From Sphingomonas sp. 3P27F8 (lineage in GTDB: Bacteria; Pseudomonadota; Alphaproteobacteria; Sphingomonadales; Sphingomonadaceae): a stretch of DNA of 64,000 bases. The notes below the pieces were generated by a model. It was not told the origin of the DNA, made no database searches, and saw only the letters and a list, made by a program, of their open reading frames with translations. The stretch covers positions 1-64,000 of the forward strand of contig NZ_SCNL01000014.1 of NCBI RefSeq assembly GCF_005502745.1, read 5' to 3'. This document shows positions 17,532 to 26,524 of this stretch, piece after piece (position 1 is the stretch's first letter; every line of letters begins with the position of its first letter). The translations under genes and the position numbers were made by a program.

Positions 17532-18443
17532 ATGGCCCGCATGTCGAGCGATTTCTTCGTCCAGCGCCTCAAGGATTGGGGCGTGAGCCGAATCTACGGC
17601 TATTCTGGCGATGGCATCAATGGCGTGCTGGGGGCGCTCCAGCGCGCCGAGAAGGAAGGCTCGGGCATCGAGTTCATCCAGGTCCGCCACGAGGAGATGG
17701 CGGCCTTCATGGCGACGGCGCATGCGAAATTCACCGGCGAGCTCGGCGTCTGCCTGTCGACCGGCGGTCCGGGCGCGACCCACCTGATCACCGGGCTCTA
17801 TGACGCCAAGCTCGACCATGTCCCGGTCCTCGCGATCGCGGGCCAGGCCGAGAGCACCGTGCGCGGTGCAAGCTATCAGCAGGAGCTCAATCTCGACCGA
17901 CTGTTTGCCGACGTCGCCGCCTATGTGCAGGAGGCGAGCGCGCCGGCGCAGGTCCGCCATGTGACCGATCGCGCGATCCGGATCGCGGTCGCGGGCAACG
18001 CGGTCTCAACCATCGTGCTGCCCAAGGACATACAGGATACGAAATATGAGGAGCCGGGCCAGGCGCACGTCTTCACCCGCTCGGGCACCGGCTATGCACA
18101 TCCGATCGTCGTCCCGCAGCCCGCCGATCTCGCGCGCGCGGCGGAGGTACTGAATGCAGGCGCCAAGGTCGCTATCCTGATTGGGGCGGGAGCCCGCGGC
18201 GCGTCGGCCGTGGTGACCGAGGTCGCCGACCTGCTTGGCGCCGGCGTCGCCAAAGCGTTGCTCGGCAAGGATGTCCTGCCTGATCGAGCAGATCGAGGTG
18301 ATGCGCCTCTGGCGCTCCCCGCGCCAGGTTGTCGCCGAGGAGATCGAAGACGCCGGCTTGCGACAAGTGCTGGACAGCCTTGCCATCGCTATCGAGAAGC
18401 AAGAGTCTCAAAAAAATGGTCAACCGCTCCTAGATTCATATGA
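17532..18443 (+). pseudogene. Truncated thiamine-pyrophosphate enzyme (pyruvate oxidase / acetolactate synthase type)
   Basis: The N-terminal TPP domain is clear (FVQRLKDWGVSRIYGYSGDG; the conserved Glu in QVRHEEMAAFMA; CLSTGGPGATHLITGLYDA), and the middle domain begins (AEVLNAGAKVAILIGAGARGA). Homology stops at GKDVLP, about 18280, where family members would run to about 590 aa; the pyrophosphate-binding domain is missing. Beyond that point the better protein-like frame is another one (EVMRLWRSPRQVVAEEIEDA, ending at 18492), the tail of an unrelated unknown gene. A deletion or insertion joined the two. ATG 17532 has GGAGGG just upstream. Confidence 0.75.
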
Positions 18444-18779
18444 TCTGAGAACGAATGGAGTTGGCCTAGTCGGCCAACGCCCTAACGCCTGACGGCGAGT
18501 ACAGTCCCAACCGACCGGACCGCACAAACCACAAACGGCAAGACCAAGCGGCAAGGTTGGACGCGCCGCTTCGCGTCGCGATGCTCCCGAGGGGAGCAAG
18601 CGTTTACCGTTGCGCTGAAATTGCCGCCTTTGTGCCCGGTGCAGCCGTTTTTCGTGCGTCATCGCGACCGTAGCGCCATGCTGAGCACCAACTTGCGATT
18701 GAAAACGCAGCCCACCTGGTAACTAATGCGCGATTCAGCGGTTAATGGACCGTCAGCATCTTGCTGCTAGGTGGTCGGC

Positions 18780-19055
18780 ATGCCCCAAGCGACACTTCAG
18801 GCCTGGCTTTCACTCTATGCCGCGGTCGGCGTCATGGTGGCGCTGTGCGCTGTCCTCGCGATGATAAAGACCGCCTACGATTATCGTCTGGGAACTAGGA
18901 AACTCCCAACTGCGACCGTCCTCGATAAGGTACTCGTTGCACCCCGGTTGTGGATACGTTGGCAGATCAACTATCTGCTCGGCGCGCCGGCGATCCTCGG
19001 AATTGCGATCTATTACGCGCACTACCTCGGGTTCGATACTCTTGTAGATGTGTAA
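18780..19055 (+). CDS. Small membrane protein of unknown function
   Basis: 91 aa with two hydrophobic segments (about 8-28, SLYAAVGVMVALCAVLAMI; about 65-85, NYLLGAPAILGIAIYY) separated by a basic loop. No family is recognised. Its 3' end overlaps the convergent transglycosylase gene by 34 bp, which makes one of the two ends uncertain. The 290 bp upstream show no gene. Confidence 0.5.
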   Translation: MPQATLQAWLSLYAAVGVMVALCAVLAMIKTAYDYRLGTRKLPTATVLDKVLVAPRLWIRWQINYLLGAPAILGIAIYYAHYLGFDTLVDV

Positions 19056-19939
19056 GCGAGTAACTGGACCCCCCTGCCCCGGAATTCCTGTCGACCCACT
19101 GCCAAACCGGCGGTCTGAATCGATGCTGTCCTGAACGATCCGGTGCTCCACCCTCGAGTGATCGCTGCGACATAGTCCATCGTCTCGCGAAACGGCGGAA
19201 TACGGCGCATCGATCGAACGCGTCCTGGACCTGCATTGTACGCGGCCAAGGCTAGATCGACCCGCTTGAACTCATCCAGATGCGCGCGGAGGTATCTGGC
19301 CCCTCCCCTCAGGTTCGACAACGGATCTCTCGAATTGAAAACCCCAAGTCCACGCGCTGTACCGGGCATCAATTGGGTAAGGCCAACGGCGCCCTTCGGT
19401 GATACGATCAATGGGTCATAGCGGCTTTCCTGGGCCACCAGTGCATCGAAAAGCCCGACTGGCACACCAGCTTCGCACGCCACGGCCTGGATCAAGGGGT
19501 AATATTGAGCCCGCCGAGCTTCGAGCCAGCCTGGAAAATCGCCGCGTGGACGGTAGGGTGTGATTGAGCAAGCCTGTGGGGTGTAGAGATAACTTGCCAT
19601 ATCGGACATCGCTGCCCGGCCAGCTCCCCCCGAAACCTGGCCAGTCTGCATCCAAAGGGGCACCGATATATGCGACGTGCTTATTGCCTCCTCTTGGGGT
19701 TCCATTACGGGGCTGCCGAATGATCTGAAGTCATTGCCTAAAACGGCTTCCATGCTTGGTACTGGCGGCGTTCCGTCTGTTGGCATACCCCGCATTCTCG
19801 GGCCCACATCGATGACGGCTTCAACTGCCTGCCCATCAAATGTCATTACCTCGGCCTGCTTAGCTGCCGATGTTTGCGCCCATAGCAGTGCCATAACACT
19901 ACCCACTACGCATAAGCTCGAGTTCGATCGCGTGTTCAT
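19022..19939 (-). CDS. Lytic transglycosylase, SLT/VirB1-like
   Basis: A 305-aa protein with a signal-like N-terminus (hydrophobic stretch, then SAAKQAE). The C-terminal half is a goose-lysozyme-like SLT domain: catalytic Glu in ALVAQESRYDP, then AVGLTQLMPGTA and LALAAYNAGPGRV. It cuts peptidoglycan, and on conjugative plasmids such VirB1-like enzymes open the wall for the type IV secretion channel. Its position, isolated from the transfer genes at 61 kb, is unusual. Confidence 0.87.
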   Translation of the reverse strand: MNTRSNSSLCVVGSVMALLWAQTSAAKQAEVMTFDGQAVEAVIDVGPRMRGMPTDGTPPVPSMEAVLGNDFRSFGSPVMEPQEEAISTSHISVPLWMQTGQVSGGAGRAAMSDMASYLYTPQACSITPYRPRGDFPGWLEARRAQYYPLIQAVACEAGVPVGLFDALVAQESRYDPLIVSPKGAVGLTQLMPGTARGLGVFNSRDPLSNLRGGARYLRAHLDEFKRVDLALAAYNAGPGRVRSMRRIPPFRETMDYVAAITRGWSTGSFRTASIQTAGLAVGRQEFRGRGVQLLAYTSTRVSNPR

Positions 19940-20044
19940 CGATCATTGAACATCATGTTTCGATCAACCGCACAACGTGGAAAAAAATTCCACTATCTCC
20001 CAGTGCTTGATCCAGACTAGGTCAGGCAAACCCCCGTGGGTAGC

Positions 20045-20131
20045 AGCTAGCTCACAGATATCTGCTGGTTGGGTATCAGCTAGCTATCACATAGGTAGCG
20101 GTTGCCAAACTGCTAGAGAGCGGCTAGCTAT
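20045..20131. repeat. GCTAGC-type repeats upstream of parA2 (centromere candidate)
   Basis: AGCTAGCT at 20045-20052, AGCTAGCTATC at 20078-20088, TGCTAGAG at 20111-20118 and GGCTAGCTATCC at 20122-20133. CTAG is normally scarce in such genomes, so four related sites in 90 bp are notable. They lie 30-120 bp before the ParA/RHH operon, where type Ib partition systems usually keep their operator-centromere. Confidence 0.6.
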
Positions 20132-20161
20132 CCAGTTGTTCGAACTATCACAGGATCGGTC

Positions 20162-20791
20162 ATGGCTGCTGTCGTAGCATTCGTCTCACAAAAAGGCGGT
20201 GTAGGAAAAAGCACCTTGGCAAGAGCCCTTGCTCGCGAGGCGGCGGCAGGCGAACTGCGGGTTAAAATCGCCGATCTCGATACTCAACAGGGCACTTCGG
20301 TCGATTGGCACCGAGCACGCCTTGGCATCTCCATCGAGCCGATTGTGTCGGTTGAGGCATTCAAAACCGCGTCTCAGGCCCTGGCCGCTGCAGACGGCTT
20401 CGATCTGCTTATCATCGACGGCCCCGCTCGGACCAGCAAAGCTACACTTGAAATTGCACGGTCATCGTCACTCGTGGTTCAACCCACCGGCGCATCCTTG
20501 GACGATCCCAGGCCTGCCGTCCGCGAATACCATGCCCTTGTTAAGGAGGGTATCCCGACTGGACGGCTCGTTTTTGCGCTCAACCGCATTGGAACTTCGG
20601 CTGAAGAAAATGACGCGCGGGCGTATTTGACCGAAGCTGGGTATAATGTCCTCGACGGTTCGATCGTGGAACGACCAGCATACCGGCAAGCGCAGAACCA
20701 AGGCCTGTCAATTACCGAAACCAAATTCTCCGGCCTTAACCAGCGTGCTGATACTCTGATCCAATCCCTAATCGACAAAGTAGCGGGGTGA
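20162..20791 (+). CDS. parA: Small ParA-family partition ATPase (type Ib)
   Basis: 209 aa, the short ParA type with no N-terminal HTH. Walker A is SQKGGVGKSTLA (about 9-19), followed by KIADLDTQQGTSVDW and DLLIIDGPA. It is followed directly by an RHH protein, forming a ParA/ParG-like pair. With the long-type ParAB at 9.2 kb, this gives the element two partition systems; one may instead position a transfer or other complex. Confidence 0.9.
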   Translation: MAAVVAFVSQKGGVGKSTLARALAREAAAGELRVKIADLDTQQGTSVDWHRARLGISIEPIVSVEAFKTASQALAAADGFDLLIIDGPARTSKATLEIARSSSLVVQPTGASLDDPRPAVREYHALVKEGIPTGRLVFALNRIGTSAEENDARAYLTEAGYNVLDGSIVERPAYRQAQNQGLSITETKFSGLNQRADTLIQSLIDKVAG

Positions 20792-20794
20792 ATG

Positions 20795-21100
20795 ATGGCC
20801 GATATCTCGAAGCTAAAGAAGGCTACTCGATTGGGTTCACCCCCACCAATCAGTGAGGCGAGCCAGAATTTGGATGCACCCGAAGTAGCCCCCGCCCCTC
20901 CGGCTGCACCGCTGATAACCGCAACCCGCATTGATGCCCGCAGTTCGCGCAAGACTAACCGCACTCAACAATTTGCGACTAGGGTCACACCCGAATGGGA
21001 CAATCGAATCCGCGAAATAGCTCAACGTGAGGGTCTGCTTCTTACAGAAGTGCTCGAGAAGGCACTCGACGCTTATGAGAAACTGCTAGCTCAAAGGTAG
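20795..21100 (+). CDS. Ribbon-helix-helix centromere-binding protein (ParG/ParB-like)
   Basis: 101 aa. A disordered Pro/Ala-rich N-terminus precedes KTNRTQQFATRVTPEWDNRIREIAQREGLLLTEVLEKALDAYEKL, a classic RHH fold (beta strand QFATRV, then two helices). It starts right after the parA stop (ATG at 20792 or 20795). By analogy with ParG and omega proteins it should bind the surrounding GCTAGC repeats both to partition the plasmid and to repress the operon. Confidence 0.8.
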   Translation: MADISKLKKATRLGSPPPISEASQNLDAPEVAPAPPAAPLITATRIDARSSRKTNRTQQFATRVTPEWDNRIREIAQREGLLLTEVLEKALDAYEKLLAQR

Positions 21101-21186
21101 CTAGCCGCTAGATACCAGCCATCTCAACGCTAGATAGCGGAGGTCTAACTGCTAACACGGGGATCTTCCGCTAGCTGCTAGCCAGC
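21083..21186. repeat. GCTAGC-type repeats downstream of the RHH gene
   Basis: TGCTAGCTC (21084-21092, inside the end of the gene), GGTAGCTAGCCGCTAGATACC-like sequence from 21097, CGCTAGATAGCGG from 21129, and CCGCTAGCTGCTAGCCAGCAG-like sequence from 21168. Together with the upstream cluster they bracket the operon. Isolated relatives occur at 26379 and 42963. Confidence 0.6.
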
Positions 21187-21247
21187 AGCTACTGAGTCAC
21201 CTAGGAAGGGAGAGAAGGGGGTCAGAGGCAGCGAGAAAGGATCGGTC

Positions 21248-22087
21248 ATGCCCCTCGTTGCGCTGAAACCCACCCAGACCATCGTGGACATCGTCGGCGC
21301 CCTCGGCGGCACCTGGCACGGCTACAACGCCATGTGCCGTTGCCCGGCCCACGCCGACAGCGATCCCAGCCTCTCGATCCGGCAGGGCCATGACGGCATC
21401 CTCGTTCACTGCTTCGCCGGCTGCACCGCCGAGGACGTGCTCCGCGAGATCGCGCGCATCAGACCCGGACGCACCTACGACCCACCCGCTGAACAGCGCA
21501 CCGGCAGACCCGCCAACATCGAACGGCTGTGGAACGAGGGGTTGCCGATCGCCGGAACGCCCGCGGAAGCCTATCTCCGCTTTCGCGGCATCACCGGCGC
21601 CTTCGACGACCTGAGCTACCACCCGCGCTGTCCGTGGGGACCGAAACCGCATACCCGGTTCCTCCCGGCGCTGCTGATCGCGGCGCGGGAGGGGCGCACG
21701 CTGCGCTCGATTCAGCGCATCTTCCTCGACCTCGCGCATGGCGGCTATCTCGACAAGGCGACGCTCGGCACGCCGGGAGGTGCGACCTGGCAGGGCATGC
21801 GCGTCACCGACACATTGGCGCTTGGTGAGGGGTTCGAGACCTCGGCCGCCTTCACCCAGATCCACGGCATCCCGTGCTGGGCGACGCTCGGCGCGGCGCG
21901 GCTCGACCGTGTCCACATCCCCGATAGCGTCACCACGCTGATCTTCGCCGAGGACAATGACTTCGAGGGCCGACGCGCACGACGCAAGGCGTGGGCCGCC
22001 TATCGGCCGCGCGGGCTGACGCTGAAGCGGATGCCGCCACCCTCACGTTATGGCGACTGGGCCGACGTCGTGAAACCCGGAGCCTGA
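21248..22087 (+). CDS. Toprim-domain protein with DUF7146-like N-part
   Basis: 279 aa. The N-terminus has IVDIVGALGGTWHG and a zinc-binding CRCPAHADSDPSLSIRQG...CFAGC as in primase zinc domains. The middle part (ERLWNEGLPIAGTPAEAYLRFRGITG) is the DUF7146 region. The toprim core is visible as LALGEGFETSAAF (acidic residue), VTTLIFAEDNDFEGRRA (DxD-like). It probably acts in plasmid DNA priming or processing after transfer. A diverged truncated copy is at 8308-8637. The gene opens the long plus-strand block and its leader has a purine/G-rich run at 21205-21221. Confidence 0.85.
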   Translation: MPLVALKPTQTIVDIVGALGGTWHGYNAMCRCPAHADSDPSLSIRQGHDGILVHCFAGCTAEDVLREIARIRPGRTYDPPAEQRTGRPANIERLWNEGLPIAGTPAEAYLRFRGITGAFDDLSYHPRCPWGPKPHTRFLPALLIAAREGRTLRSIQRIFLDLAHGGYLDKATLGTPGGATWQGMRVTDTLALGEGFETSAAFTQIHGIPCWATLGAARLDRVHIPDSVTTLIFAEDNDFEGRRARRKAWAAYRPRGLTLKRMPPPSRYGDWADVVKPGA

Positions 22088-22145
22088 GAGGGAAGGGGGG
22101 TCGGGGTCGTGAGCTGCACGAGCAGCCACAGACCCGGAGACCCCC
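22088..22145 (+). promoter_or_regulatory. Structured leader with bulged SD (instance 1, clearest)
   Basis: After a purine/G-rich run, GGGGGTC (22096-22102) pairs with GACCCCC (22139-22145), which touches the ATG. Inside, GGGTC-GTG-a-GCTGC (22104-22117) pairs with GCAGC-CAC-a-GACCC (22122-22135) around an ACGA loop. GGAG (22136-22139) is left bulged between the two helices as the ribosome site. Confidence 0.65.
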
Positions 22146-25100
22146 ATGACCGACCTGTTCGACCCTGCGCCCGCGCGCGCCGACCATGCCACCGCTGCCG
22201 CCCGCCTGCTGCTCCCCGCGATCGCCGGCGACGCGAAGATCACCCGAGCGATGCTCAACGACGCGATGATCCGCGCCTATGGCGGCACCGACGCCGATGG
22301 TCACTGGACCCAGCGCGAGAGCTTCGAGGTGCTGGAGCATGCGACCGCGCTGGCGGTATGCGCAGCAGGCACCACGCCGGCGGTCGACGCCGCGATCGGG
22401 CTTATGGCGCGCCTTCCTACCCAGACCGTGCGCAGCGAGGAGCAGATCGACTGGCAGCAATTCTCGACCCCGCTCGATCTCGCCACGATCACGGTCATGC
22501 TCGCGAACGCACGCGCGGATGACATCGTACTCGAACCGAGCGCCGGCAACGGTCTCCTGGTAGCGGGCCTCCCGCCGATCGCGGCGCTCCAGCTCAACGA
22601 GATCGATCCCGCGCGCCGCGAGCGGCTGTCGGCCACCTTCCCGAAAGCCAGCGTTACCGGCCACGACGGCGCGCAGATCGCCAGCGTCATGGCATCCGCG
22701 GAGCGCCCCAGCCTCATCCTGATGAACCCGCCCTTCTCGCGCTCGCTCGGCCGCGGTGCCGACGCGCTCGCTGCGGTCCGCCACCTGCAGGCGGCGATCA
22801 AGCGTGTGCGGCCTGGCGGGCGCGTCGTCGCGATCATGCCCGACTGGTTCTTCAACTCCGCGCGCATGGGCACGATCTGGTCGACGACGCTGGCGAGCGT
22901 CGCGCTGCGCACCTCGATCCGGCTGACCCATGCCTATGGCAAGCACGGCACCGGAGTCGCGGTGCGACTCTATGTCATCGACAAGACGGTGGGTGATACC
23001 ACGACGGTCACGCTCCAGCGCGGCGCCGTAAGCGACCTGGTCGAGGCGCTGGTCATCCCGCCCCGGCAGGATCTGATCCCGGAGGCCGCCACTCCGGCGC
23101 CGGTCAAGCGGGGCGGGGGGCTGTCCCTCCTGCGCAGCGTGAGATCGAAGCCCGCTGCCACCCCGCGCATCTTCCGCGCTCTCGCCAGGAACGAGGTTCT
23201 CCCGGTCGGCTACCAGGTACTCGAGACGCCGGCGCCACTCGCCGAGCAGTCCGGCGTCTATCTGCCCTATCGGCCGAGCCGTATCGTGTTCGACGCTGCC
23301 GGCGAGCATCCGACCGCGCTGGTGGAATCGATCGCGATGGGCTCGATCCCCGCGCCGATCCCCGTCCATGTTCCGTCGCTGCCCGAACGCACCGTCACCG
23401 AACGCCTCCTGTCCTCCTCGCAGCTCGAGACCGTCGTTTACGCCGGCCATGCCTGGACCCAGTATATCCCGGGCCTGAGCAAGCCAGACAAGGAGGGCGT
23501 GGGGCTGGTGCTCTCCGACGACGGACGCGCGTACCGCAAGGGCTATTTCCTGGGCGACGGCACCGGGGCAGGGAAGGGGCGGCAGGTCGCGGCCGTCATC
23601 CTCGACAACTGGCTGGCGGGTCGTCGCAAGAACATCTGGATCAGCAAGAACGAGGCGCTCCATGCCGACGCGATCCGCGACTGGACCGCGCTCGGCGGTC
23701 TCGCGGCCGACGTGCAGCCGCTCTCGCGCTGGAAGATCGACGAGCCCGTCACGATGGACGAGGGCGTCCTGTTCGTGACCTATCCGACGCTGCGCTCCAA
23801 CCGCGGCGACGCCACCCGGCTCGATCAAATCATCGCCTGGGCCGGTGCCGACTTCGACGGCGTCATCGCGTTCGACGAGGCGCATGAGATGGGCGGCGTC
23901 GCGGGTGGCGAAGGGTCGATGGGCACCAAGAAGGGCTCGCAGCAGGGCATCGCCGGCGTTCTCCTGCAGAACCACCTGCCCGACGCCCGCGTGCTCTACG
24001 CCTCGGCGACCGGCGCGTCGGAGGTGAACAACCTCGCCTATGCCGTGCGGCTCGGCCTGTGGGGGCCGGAGACCGCCTTCGCCAACCGCGAGGCGTTCAT
24101 CACCCAGATCCGGCAGGGCGGGATCGCGGCGATGGAACTGGTCGCGCGCGATCTCAAGGCGACCGGCCTCTACACCGCGCGCGCGCTGAGCTTCGCCGGG
24201 GTCGAATATGACATCCTCCGCCACGAGCTGACGCCTGAACAGATCGCGGTGTACGACACCTATGCCGATGCCTGGGCGATCATCCATCGCGGCCTTGAAA
24301 AGGCGCTCGAACTCACCGGCGTCGTCGACGGCAACGAGGGCAAGACGCTCAACTCGGGCGCGAAGGCCGCGGCGCGCTCGCGGTTCGAAAGCTGCAAGCA
24401 GCGGTTCTTCGGGGCGCTCCTCCTGTCAGCGAAGCTCCCGACCGTCATCGCGGCGATCGAACAGCATCTGGCGGCCGATCAGTCGGTCGTGCTGCAGCTG
24501 GTCAGCACCGCCGAGGCGATCCTCGACCGCCGCCTGGGCGAACTGTCGCCCGACGAGCGCGCCGACCTCGACATCGATCTCTCCCCGCGCGAGGCCGTGA
24601 TCGACTATCTGACGCGGGCATTCCCGGTCCAGCAGATGACCTTCTTCCGCGATGACACCGGCGAGGTGCGCTCGCGACCGCTGTTCGACGAGAGCGGCCA
24701 CCCGGTCACCAACCCCGAAGCCGAAGCCGAGCGCGACAATCTGGTCGAGCAGCTTTGCGCGCTGCCGCCGATCGCGGCCGTGCTCGATGCCATCATCACC
24801 CGGTTCGGCACCGAGATGGTCGCCGAGGTGACGGGGCGCACCAAGCGCCTCATCACGGTGAGCGGGGGAGGGCAGAAGCTCGAATCGCGCTCGGCCCGCG
24901 CCACGCAGGCCGATTCCGCCGCCTTCATGGAAGGCACCAAGCGCATCCTGGTCTTCTCCGACGCCGGCGGGACCGGGCGGTCTTATCATGCCAGCCTCGA
25001 TGCGAAGAACCAGCAGCAACGCGCGCATCTGCTCCTGGAGCCGGGCTGGAGGGCCGATCGCGCGATCCAGGGCCTGGGACGTACCCACCGCACGCATCAG

Positions 25101-26360
25101 GCCTGCTCGCCCCTGTTCCGGCCCGTCACGACCGACTGCAAGGGCGAACTCAGGTTCACCTCGACCATCGCGCGGCGTCTAGACAGCCTCGGCGCTCTGA
25201 CGCGCGGCCAGCGCCAGACCGGGGGGCAGAATCTGTTCGACCCGGCCGATAATCTCGAAAGCGACTACGCCAAGGCGGCGCTCATCAGCTGGTATCACCT
25301 GCTCGTCGCGGGGAAGCTGACCAGCACCAACCTCACCGATTTCCAGCATCGCACCGGCCTGGAACTGCTCGATACCGACGGCGTGTTGAAGGAGGATCTC
25401 CCGCCCATCCAGCGCTGGCTCAACCGGTTGCTGGCGCTGCCGATCGGGCTCCAGAACTGCATCTTTGACGAATTCCTGGCGCTGGTCGAGGCACGGGTCG
25501 CGGCCGCGCGCGAGGCGGGGACACTCGATGTCGGCGTCGAGACGATGACGGTCGAGACCGCGACCGTGCTCGACGATACGATCCTGCGCACCGACCCGGT
25601 CAGCAAGGCGACCTCGCACCTGCTGACGATCGAGGTGACCCGGCGCCGCAACCCCATGTCGCTCGAGCGCGTGCTGCGCATCGCCGATACCGACCAGACC
25701 GCCGTGTTCGTGCGCAACGGCAAGTCGGGCAAGGTCGCGCTGCGCACCAACGCGCGCTCCTGGCTGACCGAGGACGGGGTGGCGGTGTCGCGCATCGAAC
25801 TGATGCGTCCGACCCGGCACGAATATCTCGCACTCGACGATCTCTACGAGACGGCCTGGGAGGAATGCAGCCGCGCACGGTTCGAGGCGGAATGGTCGGC
25901 CGAGGTCGACGAGATCCGCGGCAAGCTCGACGTCGAGACGATCCGGCTCGCGACCGGCCTTCTGCTGCCGATCTGGTCGGCGCTGCCGAGCGACCATCTC
26001 GTGGTCAACCGCGTGGTCGATGCCGAGGGTCGCTCCTGGCTCGGGCGCATGGTGTTCCCGGGCGACGTGCCGGCGCTGTTCTCGAAGATGGGCCTCGACA
26101 GCAACGACGTGCTCAGCCCGGCCGAGGTCGCGCGCGCCGCGATGGAGGGCGGGACGGTCACGATCCGGCGACCGTTCGTGTGCGAGGTGAAGCGCGTACG
26201 CGTCAACGCCAAGCCGCGCATCGAGATCAGCGGCGCACCGGCCGACCAGCTCGCGTGGCTCAAGTCGATCGGCTGCTTCACAGAGATCATCGCCTACAAG
26301 ACGCGCGTCTTCATCCCCGTCGAGACGGCCGATGCGGTTCTCGCAAAGCTGATGGCCTGA
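22146..26360 (+). CDS. DNA methyltransferase-Strawberry notch helicase fusion (DarB-like)
   Basis: 1404 aa. The N-terminal N6-adenine methyltransferase-like domain has the SAM motif VLEPSAGNG (about 128-136) and catalytic NPPFS (about 194-198). The central superfamily-2 helicase of the Strawberry notch (SBNO) group has Walker A GDGTGAGKG (about 470-478), DEAH (577-580), YASATG as motif III, FSDAGGTGRSYHASLDAKNQ and QGLGRTHRTHQ (motif VI, about 975). Phage P1 DarB has a comparable methylase-helicase layout and protects DNA from type I restriction. Here it sits between toprim and ParB-like genes and probably protects or remodels incoming plasmid DNA. The C-terminal 400 residues match no domain I know. 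Confidence 0.88.
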   Translation: MTDLFDPAPARADHATAAARLLLPAIAGDAKITRAMLNDAMIRAYGGTDADGHWTQRESFEVLEHATALAVCAAGTTPAVDAAIGLMARLPTQTVRSEEQIDWQQFSTPLDLATITVMLANARADDIVLEPSAGNGLLVAGLPPIAALQLNEIDPARRERLSATFPKASVTGHDGAQIASVMASAERPSLILMNPPFSRSLGRGADALAAVRHLQAAIKRVRPGGRVVAIMPDWFFNSARMGTIWSTTLASVALRTSIRLTHAYGKHGTGVAVRLYVIDKTVGDTTTVTLQRGAVSDLVEALVIPPRQDLIPEAATPAPVKRGGGLSLLRSVRSKPAATPRIFRALARNEVLPVGYQVLETPAPLAEQSGVYLPYRPSRIVFDAAGEHPTALVESIAMGSIPAPIPVHVPSLPERTVTERLLSSSQLETVVYAGHAWTQYIPGLSKPDKEGVGLVLSDDGRAYRKGYFLGDGTGAGKGRQVAAVILDNWLAGRRKNIWISKNEALHADAIRDWTALGGLAADVQPLSRWKIDEPVTMDEGVLFVTYPTLRSNRGDATRLDQIIAWAGADFDGVIAFDEAHEMGGVAGGEGSMGTKKGSQQGIAGVLLQNHLPDARVLYASATGASEVNNLAYAVRLGLWGPETAFANREAFITQIRQGGIAAMELVARDLKATGLYTARALSFAGVEYDILRHELTPEQIAVYDTYADAWAIIHRGLEKALELTGVVDGNEGKTLNSGAKAAARSRFESCKQRFFGALLLSAKLPTVIAAIEQHLAADQSVVLQLVSTAEAILDRRLGELSPDERADLDIDLSPREAVIDYLTRAFPVQQMTFFRDDTGEVRSRPLFDESGHPVTNPEAEAERDNLVEQLCALPPIAAVLDAIITRFGTEMVAEVTGRTKRLITVSGGGQKLESRSARATQADSAAFMEGTKRILVFSDAGGTGRSYHASLDAKNQQQRAHLLLEPGWRADRAIQGLGRTHRTHQACSPLFRPVTTDCKGELRFTSTIARRLDSLGALTRGQRQTGGQNLFDPADNLESDYAKAALISWYHLLVAGKLTSTNLTDFQHRTGLELLDTDGVLKEDLPPIQRWLNRLLALPIGLQNCIFDEFLALVEARVAAAREAGTLDVGVETMTVETATVLDDTILRTDPVSKATSHLLTIEVTRRRNPMSLERVLRIADTDQTAVFVRNGKSGKVALRTNARSWLTEDGVAVSRIELMRPTRHEYLALDDLYETAWEECSRARFEAEWSAEVDEIRGKLDVETIRLATGLLLPIWSALPSDHLVVNRVVDAEGRSWLGRMVFPGDVPALFSKMGLDSNDVLSPAEVARAAMEGGTVTIRRPFVCEVKRVRVNAKPRIEISGAPADQLAWLKSIGCFTEIIAYKTRVFIPVETADAVLAKLMA

Positions 26361-26378
26361 CCGGCACGATAACAGCCA

Positions 26379-26388
26379 GCTAGCAGCA
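26379..26388. repeat. Solitary GCTAGC site
   Basis: AGCTAGCAGC lies in the gap between the methyltransferase-helicase and the ParB-like gene, followed by GGTAGCCGC. It resembles the sites around the ParA/RHH operon 5 kb upstream. Confidence 0.4.
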
Positions 26389-26439
26389 AGGTAGCCGCTT
26401 GTCGGCGAGCCCCAGTCGCCCTCCCGCCCAAGCGGGAAA

Positions 26440-26524
26440 CGAGAGGGGAGAAGGAGCGGGGAGGGTGTCCGGGTCGGGGGAAACACCCGTGCACCGGACA
26501 CTTTCCCGCTCATGGAGACGATAG
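26440..26524 (+). promoter_or_regulatory. Structured leader (instance 2)
   Basis: A G-rich run from 26442 is followed by AGCGGG (26455-26460) pairing with CCCGCT (26505-26510) and, inside, GTGTCCGG (26465-26472) pairing with CCGGACAC (26494-26501). Here GGAG (26514-26517) lies after, not inside, the outer helix. Confidence 0.55.

Noticed and set aside
21930..24287. 785-codon minus-strand open frame
   Set aside because: It is antisense to the methyltransferase-helicase gene and reads as Arg/Asp/His-rich shadow sequence.
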